Part shown: positions 10,102-21,449 of the stretch, one piece after another
Position numbering within the stretch: the stretch's first letter is position 1
Layout: every line of letters starts with the position of its first letter
Assembly (NCBI GenBank): GCA_022818135.1
Contig: JAFMSR010000007.1
Span: 27,430,980-27,494,979, forward strand
DNA from: Saxidomus purpurata
Taxonomy: Eukaryota; Mollusca; Bivalvia; Venerida; Veneridae
DNA: 64,000 nt
Direction of reading: 5' to 3'
Translations under genes and position numbers: made by a program
The notes under the pieces: generated by a model
What the model saw: the letters and a program-made list of their open reading frames with translations, nothing else
The model's database searches: none
Told to the model about the DNA's origin: nothing

Positions 10102-13100
10102 ATGGGAAAGATTAAACCGGGCCCGTTTCGGAGTAAAAAACAGATCGTCAAATATAACAAAATAATCAAGGCACAGAGGCAAAGACAACAAGGAACTGAA
10201 TATTCGACGGCCGAAGACCATACGTACTGTATGTATACATGTATAATTATTGTTTATATTTATAAACAATGTTGTGAATATCTGACTCCAGTGAGCAGTG
10301 TTTGTTTTTGACATGATGATTAATCCTGTTCTCTCGTATTCTCAGGGGGCTAAGTCTGAAAATTGGTTAACAATAAAAGTAGCAGCATTATTTACATTTT
10401 ATTTCAGTTATCAGTTGTCCGCATTCTAAAGGTGTGACAGTTATTATAATATATCAGATCTGTGAGAGGGGTCACATTGAAACGCTAAATTAATTAGGCT
10501 ACTTCAGTCAGACTAGCCCAACCTATTGTGCGCCAGGGCTGGGCTTTTTGCTATATTCGACGGCCACCCTAAAAGAATCGGGAGGTAAAGACAGACATCT
10601 ATGTAATACAAATGTATCAGTTTGATAAATTTGTCGGTCTTGCAGTCAAAATATTGAGGCTACCATACGCCTACTTAGAGATGAGAAAACAGTTTCTCAT
10701 ATTCTCAAGGATTTATGTTTGCCACAATGTAGAATCTTAAAATTTATATATGCCAAGGTGCATAGCTTAGCATATTATGTTACAAATAACACAAAATAAT
10801 ACTGATAGCAAAATAAAACCCCAATTTGACATCTTTAATGTAAAAACAAGAATATGACAAACCCTGATAATATGAGAAACAGAGATACTTGTTCTTTCAT
10901 TTCAAGTATGTGGTCACATTTCTGTGAAGCTGCAAAAAGAAAATACCCAAAAACAAACAAGTAAAATTGAACTGGAACGAAATGCAATGAGAGAATTATG
11001 TCCCTTTACTTCCATATTTTAATGATACGTCCCATCCAAAGTTGCTGTTGCATGGATAATCTATAATATGTATTTAAGCTAGTTGTAATATCATATGAGG
11101 TAATGAACTACGGTAAGTGAAATTATTCGGTTAAAAAATACATAAATAAACCTGTGTCAATTTGTTTTAACTTTTTTATACATAAAAAAAGTATGTCCAC
11201 AGGTGATAAGTGGTGTTGGGGTCATACCGATATTATAGTCTCTTTAAATAGTTGATAAGTGGGGTCTCATCTACAAAGAAAAAGCTAATAAATTATATTT
11301 ACTCTCATGGACAGACTTTTATAAAATTCACTTCAAATCAAATTAGATGTTATGCAGTATGCATGATATGCAAATTGGTTGTAACTTTTGACATAATATA
11401 AGAGTGATAAATATGATAAATGCTATTTGAAATTTCCATTTCTATAGGTCGTCAATCACGAAGTGTTTTTATTGATGTGTCCCAAGAAGTAGAAGTGGGT
11501 GATGGGTCAGAAGAATCATGGAGGGAAGGAAGAAGAGTAGTTGACCTGGGGGTTCTGGCAGATGCCCTTTCATCATGCAAGAAGTGTGGGGTTCCACTTC
11601 AACTATCACATGCTACTGGGATTATCACATATGGACTTTCAGCCATCATTAAAGGTTAAAAGTTATTTACCTTATTACATTGCTTTGGTTTTCATTTGTT
11701 AGTTTTTTAAAGATGAATTAGTTCATAGAACAATATGTGTTCTACAGACAAAATCCTTCATGAAATTTTACTGCCAAAAAGTTGATAGAAATTACTATAT
11801 ATATACAGTCATATGACAGTTTTAGCCTGAAATAAATAGGTGCAGAAACAATGTCATGACGTCATCATGACAGCCTCAATGTTATCCTGCCAAAAAAATG
11901 ATAACTTAAAGTTACTACCAGAGAAGTTGTTGGAAAACTTTTGTTGAAAAGTTGTTGAAAGATGACGTGCGTTTTTTGTTTGGCATATCCCTACTGGATT
12001 TACTCACTTTTAATGTTTTTCATTTCTGTATTAAAAGTGAGTATCACATAGCTTTTATATTGTCACATTTAGAAGAATACTTCAGTGGCAGTACTTTCCT
12101 CAGGTTGACAAAATATACTGTTAATTTATGATAATGTGACAGTGACATAACTTACTTCAACCACTTGTGTGTACACAAAGATACTGGCTATTTTTGAAAA
12201 TTGCAGGGTAGGGTGTTATATTACATGAAAAATATATGATAACAAGATTTCACTCAATAATGAAGCACTTGTATAATTTCATTGTTGTTTTCTATTCAGT
12301 GCCATGTAGTAATACTCAGTGTGGATCAATAAATAATGTGCCTACTGGAAAGAGACACCAGCGCATTTGGGATGCCAACACAAAGTTAGGAACAGGTAGG
12401 TTAATAAGTAAAATAATACAGTATCATTCGAGGATTTGTGATAAATTTTCTTCTTCTTTAGAATTAGATAATACAAGGAAAGGTTTGCATGAAAATTGCA
12501 ATCACCAAAGCAAATAAAGATGCTTCTATAATAAGATATATCACAATTTAGTTATTTTATCATTCAGCAGAGCACCATACATGCAGAATGTTTACAATTT
12601 GGCTGCAGCAGCTATGAATCATGTGAACTTCATGTATACACATACATAGAGTAATACTGCAACTAATTACCCTTTGAATAAACATTGTCTACTTGGATTA
12701 TTATTAGATAAGCCCAAGCACTGACAGTCTTATGGACACCTCTTGTTTTCAACATGGTTTGTTTTAAAATATGTTTTGTTTAACCTATCTTGATGTATTT
12801 TACAGCGTTGTTGCATGCTGGGATAGGTAGTGAGCAGGTGAACAACTTTTTTTGCAGCAATGAATATTCCTACAGTAAGCAGCAGCCTGATAGTGACAAG
12901 ACAGAAGGAAGCTGGGAAAATTCAAGAGAACATAGCACAATCTACTGCAGATGACTGGCTACAAGAGGAAGTGCGTCTTAATGAAGGGTGTGTATTATTG
13001 CTTTTCAACAAATTATAAATTACTGAACAGTGCTTTTCAACAAATTATAAATTACTGAACAGTCTACCGAGGTGTAGGATATTTCCAAATGTCTAAAGAT

Positions 13101-16100
13101 AGAAACTAGTTGTTGCATACCATCTTGCACTTTAAAACTTAACGATTTTCAAAATGCAAACTTACCCAAATAATGCATTATGACATAAAATCAAACAATA
13201 TGCAGGTGTTTTGTTTGGGTAAGTAATGTAACAATGTTTATAAGGTTACATCACATGTTATTCACGAGATTCATATTACATGGTGGATGTAATACGAGAT
13301 TTTCTAGCACTGGTGAAAACTACAAATATCCCCGATCTGGTATGCAAGAAAAACTTTTTAGTTATTTTTATCAAACTCTGTAAGATCATAGCTACCCAAA
13401 AACTAGCAAAGGTGCACAGTATGTGTTAGAGTTATGGTCCCTGATATAGCCAATTTTAAGTGTGTGAGCACTGTAGCACTCACATTTGTACAATTATTTC
13501 CTTTCAAAACATTACAGAAACAATGGTGTTGCTGGTATTACTGCTTGTGTTGATGCTGGGTGGCAGAAAAGGGGCAGTGGCAGGTCTTATGACAGTTTAT
13601 CAGGTGATACAATACACAATAAAGGCTTTTTGGTTTTAATAATTATTTGCTAAAGTGTAATATGAAATGTATACTGATTTTATATGTCACTTTTGTTGTC
13701 TATTGTAAGAGTTAATTTTTTCTTATGGACATCTTTACTCTAATTTTTTTTTATTTTAATAAAGTTTTCATATACATTTGTAATTCAAATATACCTAAGA
13801 TTTTTGTCCCTATTGATGGACAAAATATCGCTATTAATCTGATGATTGATAACAGAGTTATTTGCCCTTTGAATTTGTTTATTTGCTGCTTTTATGCTAT
13901 GTTTCACTGTAAAATGCTATCATTGGTTAATTATGATGATCCATAGTTTTATTGAAATACATTTTAGGACACTGCTCCATGATTGGAATGCAAACAGGCA
14001 AAATAATAAACTATCAAGTCAGGTCAAAGACATGCAGAGTTTGTGAAAGCGCTTTGAAACTCGGTAAGTCAGCAGAAGCACATGATTGCTACAGAAACTA
14101 TGATGGCAGTGCTAAAAGCATGGAGCCAGACATGATTATTTCAATGGTTAAATCCTGCAAAGACACTGGCATAGAAATATCAACAGTAGTAGGAGATGAT
14201 GATACTACAACCATTTCAAGACTGAAAGCTGAAGTTGATACAAACATAAACAAAATGTCAGATAAAAATCATGTAAGAAAAAACTTTGCAAACAGTCTGT
14301 TTGGAATCCAAAAATTACATAAATCTCTTTCGGCAAAAGTAATTATCTACCTAAAAAAATGTTTTAATTATGCTGTATCGCAAAACAAAGGAAATCCGGG
14401 AGCTTTAGACAAAGCACTGTCTTCAATCTGCAAACATCCGTTTGGTGACCATTCTGATTGTGATGAAAATTGGTGTAGTTTTCTTCAAAATAAGACCAGT
14501 AGACACAAAAATCTTCCATTTGGTAGACCTTTAAGTAGTAAATCACTGCAAGAAGATCTTCAAAGAATTATTGGTTCATACAGAAAACATACAGCCAAGC
14601 TGTGTAGTCCTGGAAGTACCCAAGCCAATGAGTCTTTTAATATGATGGTAGCCTCAAAGGCCCCAAAGTCACTGCATTTGTCTGGCTCGGGTAATTTAAA
14701 TTACAGAGTTGCAGCTGCAGTGGCCCAAAAGAACAGTGGTAATACATATCTATTAAATGTAAGAATATTGTAAAATGTTTCATATTCAGTTATTTTAGCA
14801 GGCTTTTAGAGATAGCCCATTTCATTCAGAATTTTACGGGAAGTCAATGGGAATCAGTGACTGTAATCACATTTGACAGTGACAAGTGAGTGACAGGCCA
14901 ACAGGTAGCTACCATTTACATACACTATTAAATGGCAACCAAATTTCTGTGAAATGGGCTATTCCAAAAACAGTTTTATGATACAAGAAGTGTTTGGAAA
15001 GAATTTGGAAAAGTTACATATTTTGCATGTTAATAAATAATTTCCACTTACAAGATTTTACCCATAGACACAAGAACATCTGATGCATTCTTAGATTAAT
15101 AGTTTCTGTCATGAGCTCGAGGAACAGATCGAAATATACGTCACTGAGGGTAACTGTTTTGGCGGGAACAAGGCTCTGACAAGTTCCGGCAAAACAGTTA
15201 CCAGAGGTGACGGATATTATCACCTTAACCAAGTGTCTCAAGATGGAAACTTTTTCTTGCATACCGTCTTGCACTTTAAAGTAGATTTCTAAATGCAAAC
15301 TTATCAAAATGATGAATTGTCATGAAAAACAAACGAGTTTCCGACATTGTGTTTTTGGAAAGTGATGTCATAATGTTTATAACGTTACGTCATAACTTAT
15401 TCACGAGAGTCGTCTGGCATAGGAGGGGTGCCACCCCTGCTTTTCCAGCATGGGTAAAATCACCGGAAATGCCGATCTGATATACAAGAATATTATAGTT
15501 GGCTTGTTGCAATTGTGACATTCATGTCATAGTGAGCAGGTAATCAAAACCATATTTATCATCATACATACAGCAAAACCTTTATCACAAAAACTGAAAA
15601 GTATTTGAAAGTTATGTAACTTTTCTGAAATATTCTAGAACATTCCTAGTACATCTGAAATGAAATGTATAGAGTAAAGTTTCTGATATTGTTCTTGGGT
15701 TAAATTACTGAGTTATGCTTGAAAATTATGTTTTCATATACACAGTTTACACAGTTTCCAGACTTTAACAACGCTGTTCTCAATTGTTTCAGTATCATTA
15801 ATAGAATTTGAAAGTATTGTGATGCCAGACGTAAATAACATTCTTGTCCTCTAGTACCTATAGCTAAGAAAATGAATGCATTAAAGTGCATCATGTGAAA
15901 GAAGCATTCAGTGCAGATATTAAGTTCTAAATTTGAAATTGTCTTATTAATTAGTAAAATGGAGAACTCTGTTCATACATGTAAATTTCTGTCAGTTATT
16001 TAATAACAATGATATTAAAAAAAAAAAAAACCCCAATCAGGCCTAACAACCTTTATACAACAAAGTTTTAAGTCTTTTCATAATAAAATCTTTGGTATTA

Positions 16101-18351
16101 ACATATCATCAAAATTTAATCTAAATTGTTTCATGGCATGAAGATATTTCTAAGATTTTAAAACATCTAACTTGCTAACAAGTATGTTATTTATAATCTA
16201 TTTCAGGCAAATGAAAAGATAGGTCTTTCTCCAGGCACTTTCACTAAAAGAAGAGCAATATTAAGGGATTTGAAGGCTGCAAGTAAAAAAGCAATAAAGA
16301 GCACATATAGAGCTAAAAAGCGAAGGATGCAATTAAAATCTGAAAGGTTAAGTAAATATATGTTTTGCTAGTGTGATGTTCTATATAGTTGTCCTGCTAG
16401 AAAAGTTCTGTCAAATCAGAGGCTGTGGCTTTTATCCCTGTGAAGAGCTATTTCACACTGTGACGATTGGATCCAATGCATTGGATATCGCTAGCCCAGG
16501 AATAGCAATGATAATAATGATTTATAAAGACAGGTTGGGTTATCCATCTGTCAGTAAATAACTGTTACAATGTTGAACTTGATAAATGGAATTAAAATGA
16601 AAATATGGTATATATTTGCTTATAAGACAGGCTCACTTATAAAACGCATCCCTTACTGACATTTTTTTAATTGACCCTTGTATAAGATGCGGTAAATTAT
16701 TTGTTTTCAATTAAATATTAAAAAAGTCTCATCGATTTTACCAAACTATTTCAGGCATGTCAGAAAAAAAACTAATTTTATATGTTTAGTTGTAATTGTA
16801 ATTACTGATTTCTGTTGATCATTGTAGTAACAAGGTTTAGCATTCTCTGTTTCTCTAGGTTTAAGAGTACTGATAAGTGAAAATTTTATTTGAATCTTCA
16901 TAATATTAACAGATCCCAGAAGTCTTCTTCTAATGAAGTGCGAGAGGGCACAACATATCAGGGAGAGTCTTGTAATCTGCAGGATGCAGACATAGAAACA
17001 ATTCCTCCACCTTGTTTTCCACCGGTAGATTCAAGTGAATGCAACACTGGTACTCCTTGGGTGTTCTTTGACCTTAAAACTACAGATTTAGGTATGTTGA
17101 GGGAAACTGCCTCAAAATATTTTCAAGTTTAGATATCAAATGCAGACAGAGTGTCAGTTGCAAAATACTCCTGACAGAAACCATAAATAATTTTGTAACA
17201 CTGTAATAAATAGGTTTAAGTTGATTTGCTTGCATCGAGATTTATCTGTGCTTGAAGATTTAAACTCACCTGGACACAAAGGTCTGTCATTAGTCCATTC
17301 ATCCAGAATTATTTTGTTTATTAAACTTAACACAATGTATCAGACCACAAGACCTCAAAGGAGTTTGTTAAATGGCTAAATCATATAAGTACCTCCTGAA
17401 TTATGGCCCCTTATTGAATAAAATATGCAGTATGTTACTGTGTACAAAGAAACAGAAAGCTGAGGGCTTATATACCTCAATGTATTCCTCAACATGTCTC
17501 AAATATTTGTTGAAAAGGAAAACATGTTTTGTTTTTTTTATTTTATAGGTAGAAATTCACACATCACCCAGATAGCAGCTGGAAGTAATTATTCAAAAGA
17601 GCCATTCTCCTGCTATGTTTTGCCAAATAAAGGAATATCTAAACAAGCATCAAAAATAACAGGACTTACAAAAAATGGAAATAAATTATTTTATCATGGT
17701 TCACCTGTGCAATCACTTAACATCCTAGATGCATTACATTCTTTTAAATTATATTTGAAAGACGTTAGCAATGATAAGTTGACCTTAGTTGGTCATAACA
17801 TAAAGTCATTTGATAGTTTAGTTCTTGTAAATGCACTGGAAAACTGCCACCTAGTTAGTGAATTCTCTCAGATCATTGCAAGTTTCATTGATACTAGAAA
17901 ACTGTTCCAACAGTCACATCCACACTTAAAATCATTTTCCCAGGTTAATCTTGTACATGATATACTTGGTGAATCATACAATGCACACAATGCTTTACAA
18001 GATGTGGAATCTTTAATGAAACTTGTGAGTTCTGTAGATGTATCAGATAATATTCTTAAAAACTGTTTGTTTTCTTTTGACTATGCTATTCAGTCATTTT
18101 ATCACAGCCGCAGAACTAGTCAGTTTTTACCAAGTTTCATAGATTGTATAGATAGAAAGGTTTTAAGTCAAAATTTGGAAAGAAAATGTGCAGGCAGTGG
18201 CCTTCATTTCCAAAATTTGATAGTAGTCTATAAACGAAATGGAAAACAGGGCATTGTTGATTTACTTGGTGAAGTTGTAAATGGAAAAGTTAGAGTTACA
18301 AAAAGCATGAAAGTTGTAGACTCAATTTGTAAGTATTTATCAGAACAATAA
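10102..18351 (+). CDS. Mutator-like transposase with C-terminal DEDDh exonuclease domain, nine exons
   Basis: Exons: 10,102-10,228; 11,448-11,654; 12,300-12,395; 12,806-12,987; 13,518-13,603; 13,968-14,758; 16,207-16,346; 16,913-17,091; 17,549-18,351. All introns are GT..AG and every phase agrees, giving 869 residues if one surplus T in exon 4 is ignored. Residues 1-42 are Lys/Arg-rich. About 90-232 carry the conserved N-terminal region (GRRVVDLGVLADAL, VPTGKRHQRIWD, LLHAGIG). About 215-500 form the transposase core, with candidate acidic residues in VDAGW (D216), VVGDDD (D309-311) and QANESF (E454), plus CRVC/HDC cysteines. About 500-570 is a basic linker. About 590-760 is a DnaQ/RNase T-like exonuclease. 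The domain order matches uncharacterised animal proteins of the Pfam Mutator-like transposase family. Exon 1 is the least certain: its start ATG and donor (GTATGT) rest on phase and basic composition. The role is probably transposition. Host domestication is possible because the gene keeps introns and long open exons. Confidence 0.85.
12806..12987 (+). CDS. exon 4 of the Mutator-like gene, carrying a one-base frameshift
   Basis: The acceptor is TTTTACAG and the donor is GG|GTGTGT. The start reads ALLHAGIGSEQVNNF and the rest reads AAMNIPTVSSSLIV and on to EEVRLNEG, but the two halves are in different frames. The switch falls at a run of seven T at 12,848-12,854; six T would join them. Without that base all nine exons total 2,610 nt, exactly 870 codons. 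Reading the T run as part of a mini-intron would need an intron of 20-31 bases, too short for an animal. The change may be a real lesion or an assembly error in a homopolymer. Confidence 0.8.
12999..13062 (+). repeat. exact 32-bp tandem duplication in intron 4
   Basis: TGCTTTTCAACAAATTATAA with its next 12 bases is repeated twice without a mismatch, just downstream of exon 4. Identity suggests a very recent duplication. Confidence 0.9.
13070..13352 (+). mobile_element. MITE copy 2, in intron 4 of the Mutator-like gene
   Basis: Starts with a decayed GATGGAAACTTTTTCTTGCATACC equivalent (AGAAACTAGTTGTTGCATACC), continues CATCTTGCACTTTAAAA and TTATTCACGAGATTC, and ends CCCCGATCTGGTATGCAAGA. It shares order and ends with the copies at 7.5, 15.25 and 32.1 kb. 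It lacks the adjoining palindromic hairpin. Confidence 0.65.
13968..14758 (+). CDS. exon 6, main transposase core exon
   Basis: The acceptor is ATTTTAG and the donor GTAAGA, with 791 coding bases and no stop. It holds the CRVC...HDC cysteine pair, KSMEPD, VVGDDDTTT, the SDKNHVRKNF stretch that usually follows in the family, FGDHSDCDENWC with a second Cys cluster, LCSPGSTQANESFN and SKAPKSLH, and ends in YRVAAAVAQKN. In MULE transposases the second Asp and the final Glu of the DDE triad lie in these positions, so D309-311 and E454 are the best candidates by position. Uninterrupted reading over 263 codons argues against old decay. Confidence 0.85.
15014..15492 (+). mobile_element. MITE copy 3 with adjoining foldback, in intron 6
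   Basis: A foldback segment at about 15,130-15,225 pairs GGTAACTGTTTTGG with CCGGCAAAACAGTTACC and outer TACGTCACTGAG with a GTGACGGATATT arm. The body follows: TTCTTGCATACCGTCTTGCA near 15,254, TTATTCACGAGAGTCGTC, GGAGGGGTGCCACCCC, and an end at GCCGATCTGATATACAAGAA near 15,490. The copy at 32.1-32.5 kb is the same element in reverse orientation. It lies within the Mutator-like gene's longest intron. Confidence 0.7.
16913..18351 (+). CDS. exons 8-9, DEDDh exonuclease module with altered motif I
   Basis: Exon 8 (16,913-17,091) ends in WVFFDLKTTDL and splices within a Gly codon to exon 9 (17,549-18,351), which begins RNSHITQIAAGS. Motif II is GHNIKSFDSL (D691) and motif III is YNAHNALQDV (H749, D754). 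DEDDh nucleases normally have D-x-E in motif I; here it is D596-L-K598, so one metal ligand is replaced by Lys. The other four residues are kept. Exonuclease activity is therefore doubtful unless another residue substitutes. The module is probably an integral part of the transposase family rather than a separate gene, since it follows in phase. Confidence 0.8.
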
Positions 18352-18455
18352 AATAAAACAAGATTATTGTTTAAAAATATTAAACTGTCATAGATGTTGT
18401 CTGATCACTTTATTTTTAAATGAGTTTGATACTAGGACACATTTTCATTTTATGC

Positions 18456-18461
18456 AATAAA
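18456..18461 (+). promoter_or_regulatory. candidate polyadenylation signal AATAAA
   Basis: AATAAA occurs 105 bases after the stop codon of the Mutator-like gene. Another AATAAA overlaps the stop itself at 18,347. Either could serve; the sequence does not decide. Confidence 0.45.
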
Positions 18462-19541
18462 GATTAATTTACCATGTGAATTTTACGCCCATTTCAACAC
18501 TGATTTTGGTCATTTTATTAGGTGGCAGTTTACCTGAACATCATTCCGGAACACTAATGACTGAAAATAATTGTGTGTACATTATGAAATTTGTACAATT
18601 GAATTTTTCCAGTTTAAATTTTTGTGCACATTATAAGTCAATAATATGACACATACATGTACTTTTATGCATTCCGGAATGGTTGCCATGGCAACATAGT
18701 AATGTTATATAGAAGAAATTTTCACAGTCACTATCTATTTTGCTTACATATATTGTCAAAGGTATTTTAAAGACAAAACAAACACATAACATAATTATTT
18801 TTGTTTGTATTGTATAGGCAGTGGGTGGGGTAATTCAACATGTATTCCACTTGTTTTTTTACAATATTGACATATCATGATTCTTTGCAAACTTTTTTTT
18901 TCAGGAAATGAGCACCTTTGTATCTGAAATACATGTTAAAAGTGTTGTATGTAGTCAGAGTTCATAACTATAAGCAAAGTACAGAAAATATGAGTTTTCA
19001 TCAATTAAATGTTGGGTGTTGAGAAATCATAGGTGTTAACTTTTCTAGATGAACATTGACACCCACTTTTTATGGCATATTTTTGATAACCATATGATGT
19101 TCTATCGCATGTAAGTTTGTTACAAAATCCTTGTTATTTCTTCTATATGTATTTTGTATCTAAAATTGCCATAAAATTCTTATTTTTATGATGTTTTATC
19201 ATTGTAGCTAAGCTGTATTAAGATGAAATATTTTTTTAAATGTTTCACAATGTACAGTTTTAAGGTGTTCTTACATTTGCTTGAACTTGTGCTGCAGTTT
19301 AGTGATTTTGTTTGACCATATTTTGCAGGTTGAGGAAAATACTGGCAAATTTCTGATGTCCTACCCAATTTTCTGGCAATTTTCTGATTTATATTTCCTG
19401 TGTAGAGTGTGGTTATAAAAATGGATATTGTGAAAAAGTTCAATCATTGACCTATCATTTTTTTTATTCGAAATATCTTAGAAAATGTTGTACATTATTA
19501 AAAAATAGATTTCATGAAAAGCTTGTTAGTTTGATTTTCAC
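18462..19541. other. 3' non-coding DNA of the putative Mutator-like element
   Basis: AT-rich, with the small palindrome CATTCCGGAATG near 18,670 and a related CATTCCGGAACAC near 18,541. No open frame of note on either strand. Confidence 0.4.
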
Positions 19542-19555
19542 CAGTGACCCCCCTT
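19542..19555 (-). repeat. candidate right terminal inverted repeat of the Mutator-like element
   Basis: CAGTGACCCCCCTT is the exact reverse complement of 9,832-9,845. If both are ends, the element is about 9.72 kb. Flanking sequence outside does not show a matching direct repeat. Confidence 0.35.
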
Positions 19556-19570
19556 AATTAAATTTTCCAG

Positions 19571-19642
19571 TGCACCTGCCGGGATTCGAACCGGGGACCT
19601 CCGGTTTGGTAGTCCAGAGCGTTAACCACTCGGCCATCGCGC
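19571..19642 (-). repeat. tRNA-like SINE head
   Basis: On the minus strand it has a Pol III A box (TGGCCGAGTGGTTAA) and B box (GGTTCGAATCC) with about tRNA spacing. The ends of the acceptor arm do not pair, the T stem is imperfect and no proper 7-base anticodon loop forms. That fits a tRNA-derived SINE better than a working tRNA gene. Confidence 0.6.
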
Positions 19643-19699
19643 AATCCTAACTTTCAAATCTGTCCAATTTATTGTTGCAAATATATGTATCCAGTCTGT

Positions 19700-20070
19700 T
19701 CAGGACCATTTAAAGCTTAGCTGGTCCACACGACGTTTTGTATTTACAGAGAAGCAAGCTATGTCTTCAACATAGAAATGACTCCTTCCTGTAGTCGCAC
19801 TTACATGATAATGAAATAGTTCTGGTGCCTAGCTCCAAAGCGGTGCAATTGTGTTGGTTTAATGAGTCTGTTTTACAGATAGCAACTAATTCGTAGTCAA
19901 TTTTATACAACATAATTAAACGAGATTCTTTTCTGCGAAGCCCAAGTGATTTCCATCCCATGTGGTTCAACATATCTGTAACACTAGATCTATTTCTGTT
20001 ATTGTTAGTCACATACCTTGCTGCACGACGTAGGATAATTTCCAGCTTATTGTAATGACTTCTTACTTAG
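19700..20070 (-). pseudogene. LINE reverse transcriptase C-terminal fragment
   Basis: The minus-strand reading has RSSVTDMLNHMGWKSL, RRKESRLIMLYKI and a following DYRKESFLC segment. In non-LTR retrotransposon polymerases these correspond to the thumb/connection region and the R-K-x-S-F-x-R stretch near the C-terminus. The palm is absent and the frame ends in a stop at 19,767. A different LINE family from the copies at 4.3-5.4 and 39.6-40.9 kb. Confidence 0.8.
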
Positions 20071-20319
20071 TCTATAATGTAACGTTGGATGCAACCAAAC
20101 TCTATGCAACACTTCTGGGTGCTGTGGGGCTCGTTTTGGGGAGGCTGCGTTTTTGGTACGTGGCATTCCCTGTTTGATATTATTTTTGTTTTTTTGTTTA
20201 TATAATATTGCACTTGGTTTTTAATAATTTCTTGTGATATTTTCACTTTCCAGTTGATGAGTCTGTCTTAATCCCTTCAAATTTGAAGTCAATTAGGGTC
20301 TTATACATTACAATAATAG

Positions 20320-21449
20320 TAATTATGTCTCCCCCACCTCGGGGGGAGACATATTGTTTTTGCCCTGTCCGTCAGTCCGTCCGTCCGTCAGTCCGTCAGT
20401 CCGTCCGTCCATTCTTCGTTTCCGGACGATAACTAGAGTTCCTTTTGACCTACAGCTCTCAAACTTCATAGGATGAATGGTCTTATTGAGCAGATGATCC
20501 CTATTGTTTTTGGGGTCAGTAGTTCAAAGGTCAAGGTCACAGTGACCGTTGGTCAATTTCTCGTTTCCGGATGATAACTAGAGTTCCTTTTGACCTACAG
20601 CCCTCAAACTTCATAGGATGATTGGTCTTATAGAGCTGATGATCCCTATTGTTTTTGGGGTCAGTAGGTCAAAGGTCAAGGTCACACTGACCGTTGGTCA
20701 ATTTCTCGTTTCCGGATGATAACTAGAGTTCCTTTAGACCTACAGACCTCAAACTTCATAGGATGATTGGTCTTATAGAGCAGATGATCCCTATTGTTTT
20801 TGGGGTCAGTAGGTCAAAGGTCAAGGTCACAGTGACCGTTGGTCAATTTCTCATTTCCAGATGATAACTAGAGTTCCTTTTGACCTACAACCCTCAAACT
20901 GGGGGAGTCCGTCAGTCCGTCCGTCCATTCTTCGTTTCCGGACGATAACTAGAGTTCCTTTTGACCTACAGCTCTCAAACTTCATAGGATGAATGGTCTT
21001 ATTGAGCAGATGATCCCTATTGTTTTTGGGGTCAGTAGTTCAAAGGTCAAGGTCACAGTGACCGTTGGTCAATTTCTCGTTTCCGGATGATAACTAGAGT
21101 TCCTTTTGACCTACAGCCCTCAAACTTCATAGGATGATTGGTCTTATAGAGCTGATGATCCCTATTGTTTTTGGGGTCAGTAGGTCAAAGGTCAAGGTCA
21201 TACTGACCGTTTGTCAATTTCTCGTTTCCGGATGATAACTAGAGTTCCTTTAGACCTACAGACCTCAAACTTCATAGGATGATTGGTCTTATTGAGCAGA
21301 TGATCCCTATTGTTTTTGGGGTCAGTAGTTCAAAGGTCAAGGTCACAGTGACCGTTGGTCAATTTCTCGTTATAATTTGGGGTCACTAACTCAAAGGTCA
21401 AGGTCATAAGGGGGGAGACAAGTTTTTTTGTGAAAAACAATCTCTAGTT
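20320..21449 (+). mobile_element. tandem-repeat-bearing element, copy 1
   Basis: Begins TAATTATGTCTCCCCCACCT, with a CCCCCACCTCGGGGGGAGAC hairpin, then (GTCC)-rich DNA and about seven units of 135-150 bp starting CGTTTCCGGATGATAACTAG. It ends GGGGGGAGACAAG, a GTTTTT...AAAAAC hairpin and TCTCTAGT. Each unit ends with TCAAGGTCA followed by a GGTCANNNTGACC palindrome (six per copy; first at 20,535-20,547). An internal break near 20,900 restarts the GTCC-rich segment, so the body itself was duplicated. It encodes no protein. Confidence 0.75.

Noticed and set aside
10520..10550. AGCCC..GGGCT hairpin followed by T run, like a bacterial terminator
   Set aside because: It lies in intron 1 of a eukaryotic gene. 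The stem is only five pairs and has no meaning here.
12827..12857. A 20-31 base mini-intron ending in TTTTTTTGCAG that would remove the exon 4 frameshift
   Set aside because: Too short for splicing in animals, and it would delete the conserved HAGIG...NNF region. A surplus T is simpler and makes the codon count exact.
19571..19642. Functional tRNA gene on the minus strand
   Set aside because: A and B boxes are present, but the acceptor stem does not pair and the anticodon loop is not 7 bases. A SINE head is the better call.
20417..21400. Regular direct repeats that could be mistaken for a CRISPR array
   Set aside because: Units are 135-150 bp and nearly identical throughout with no unique spacers. 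The genome is animal.
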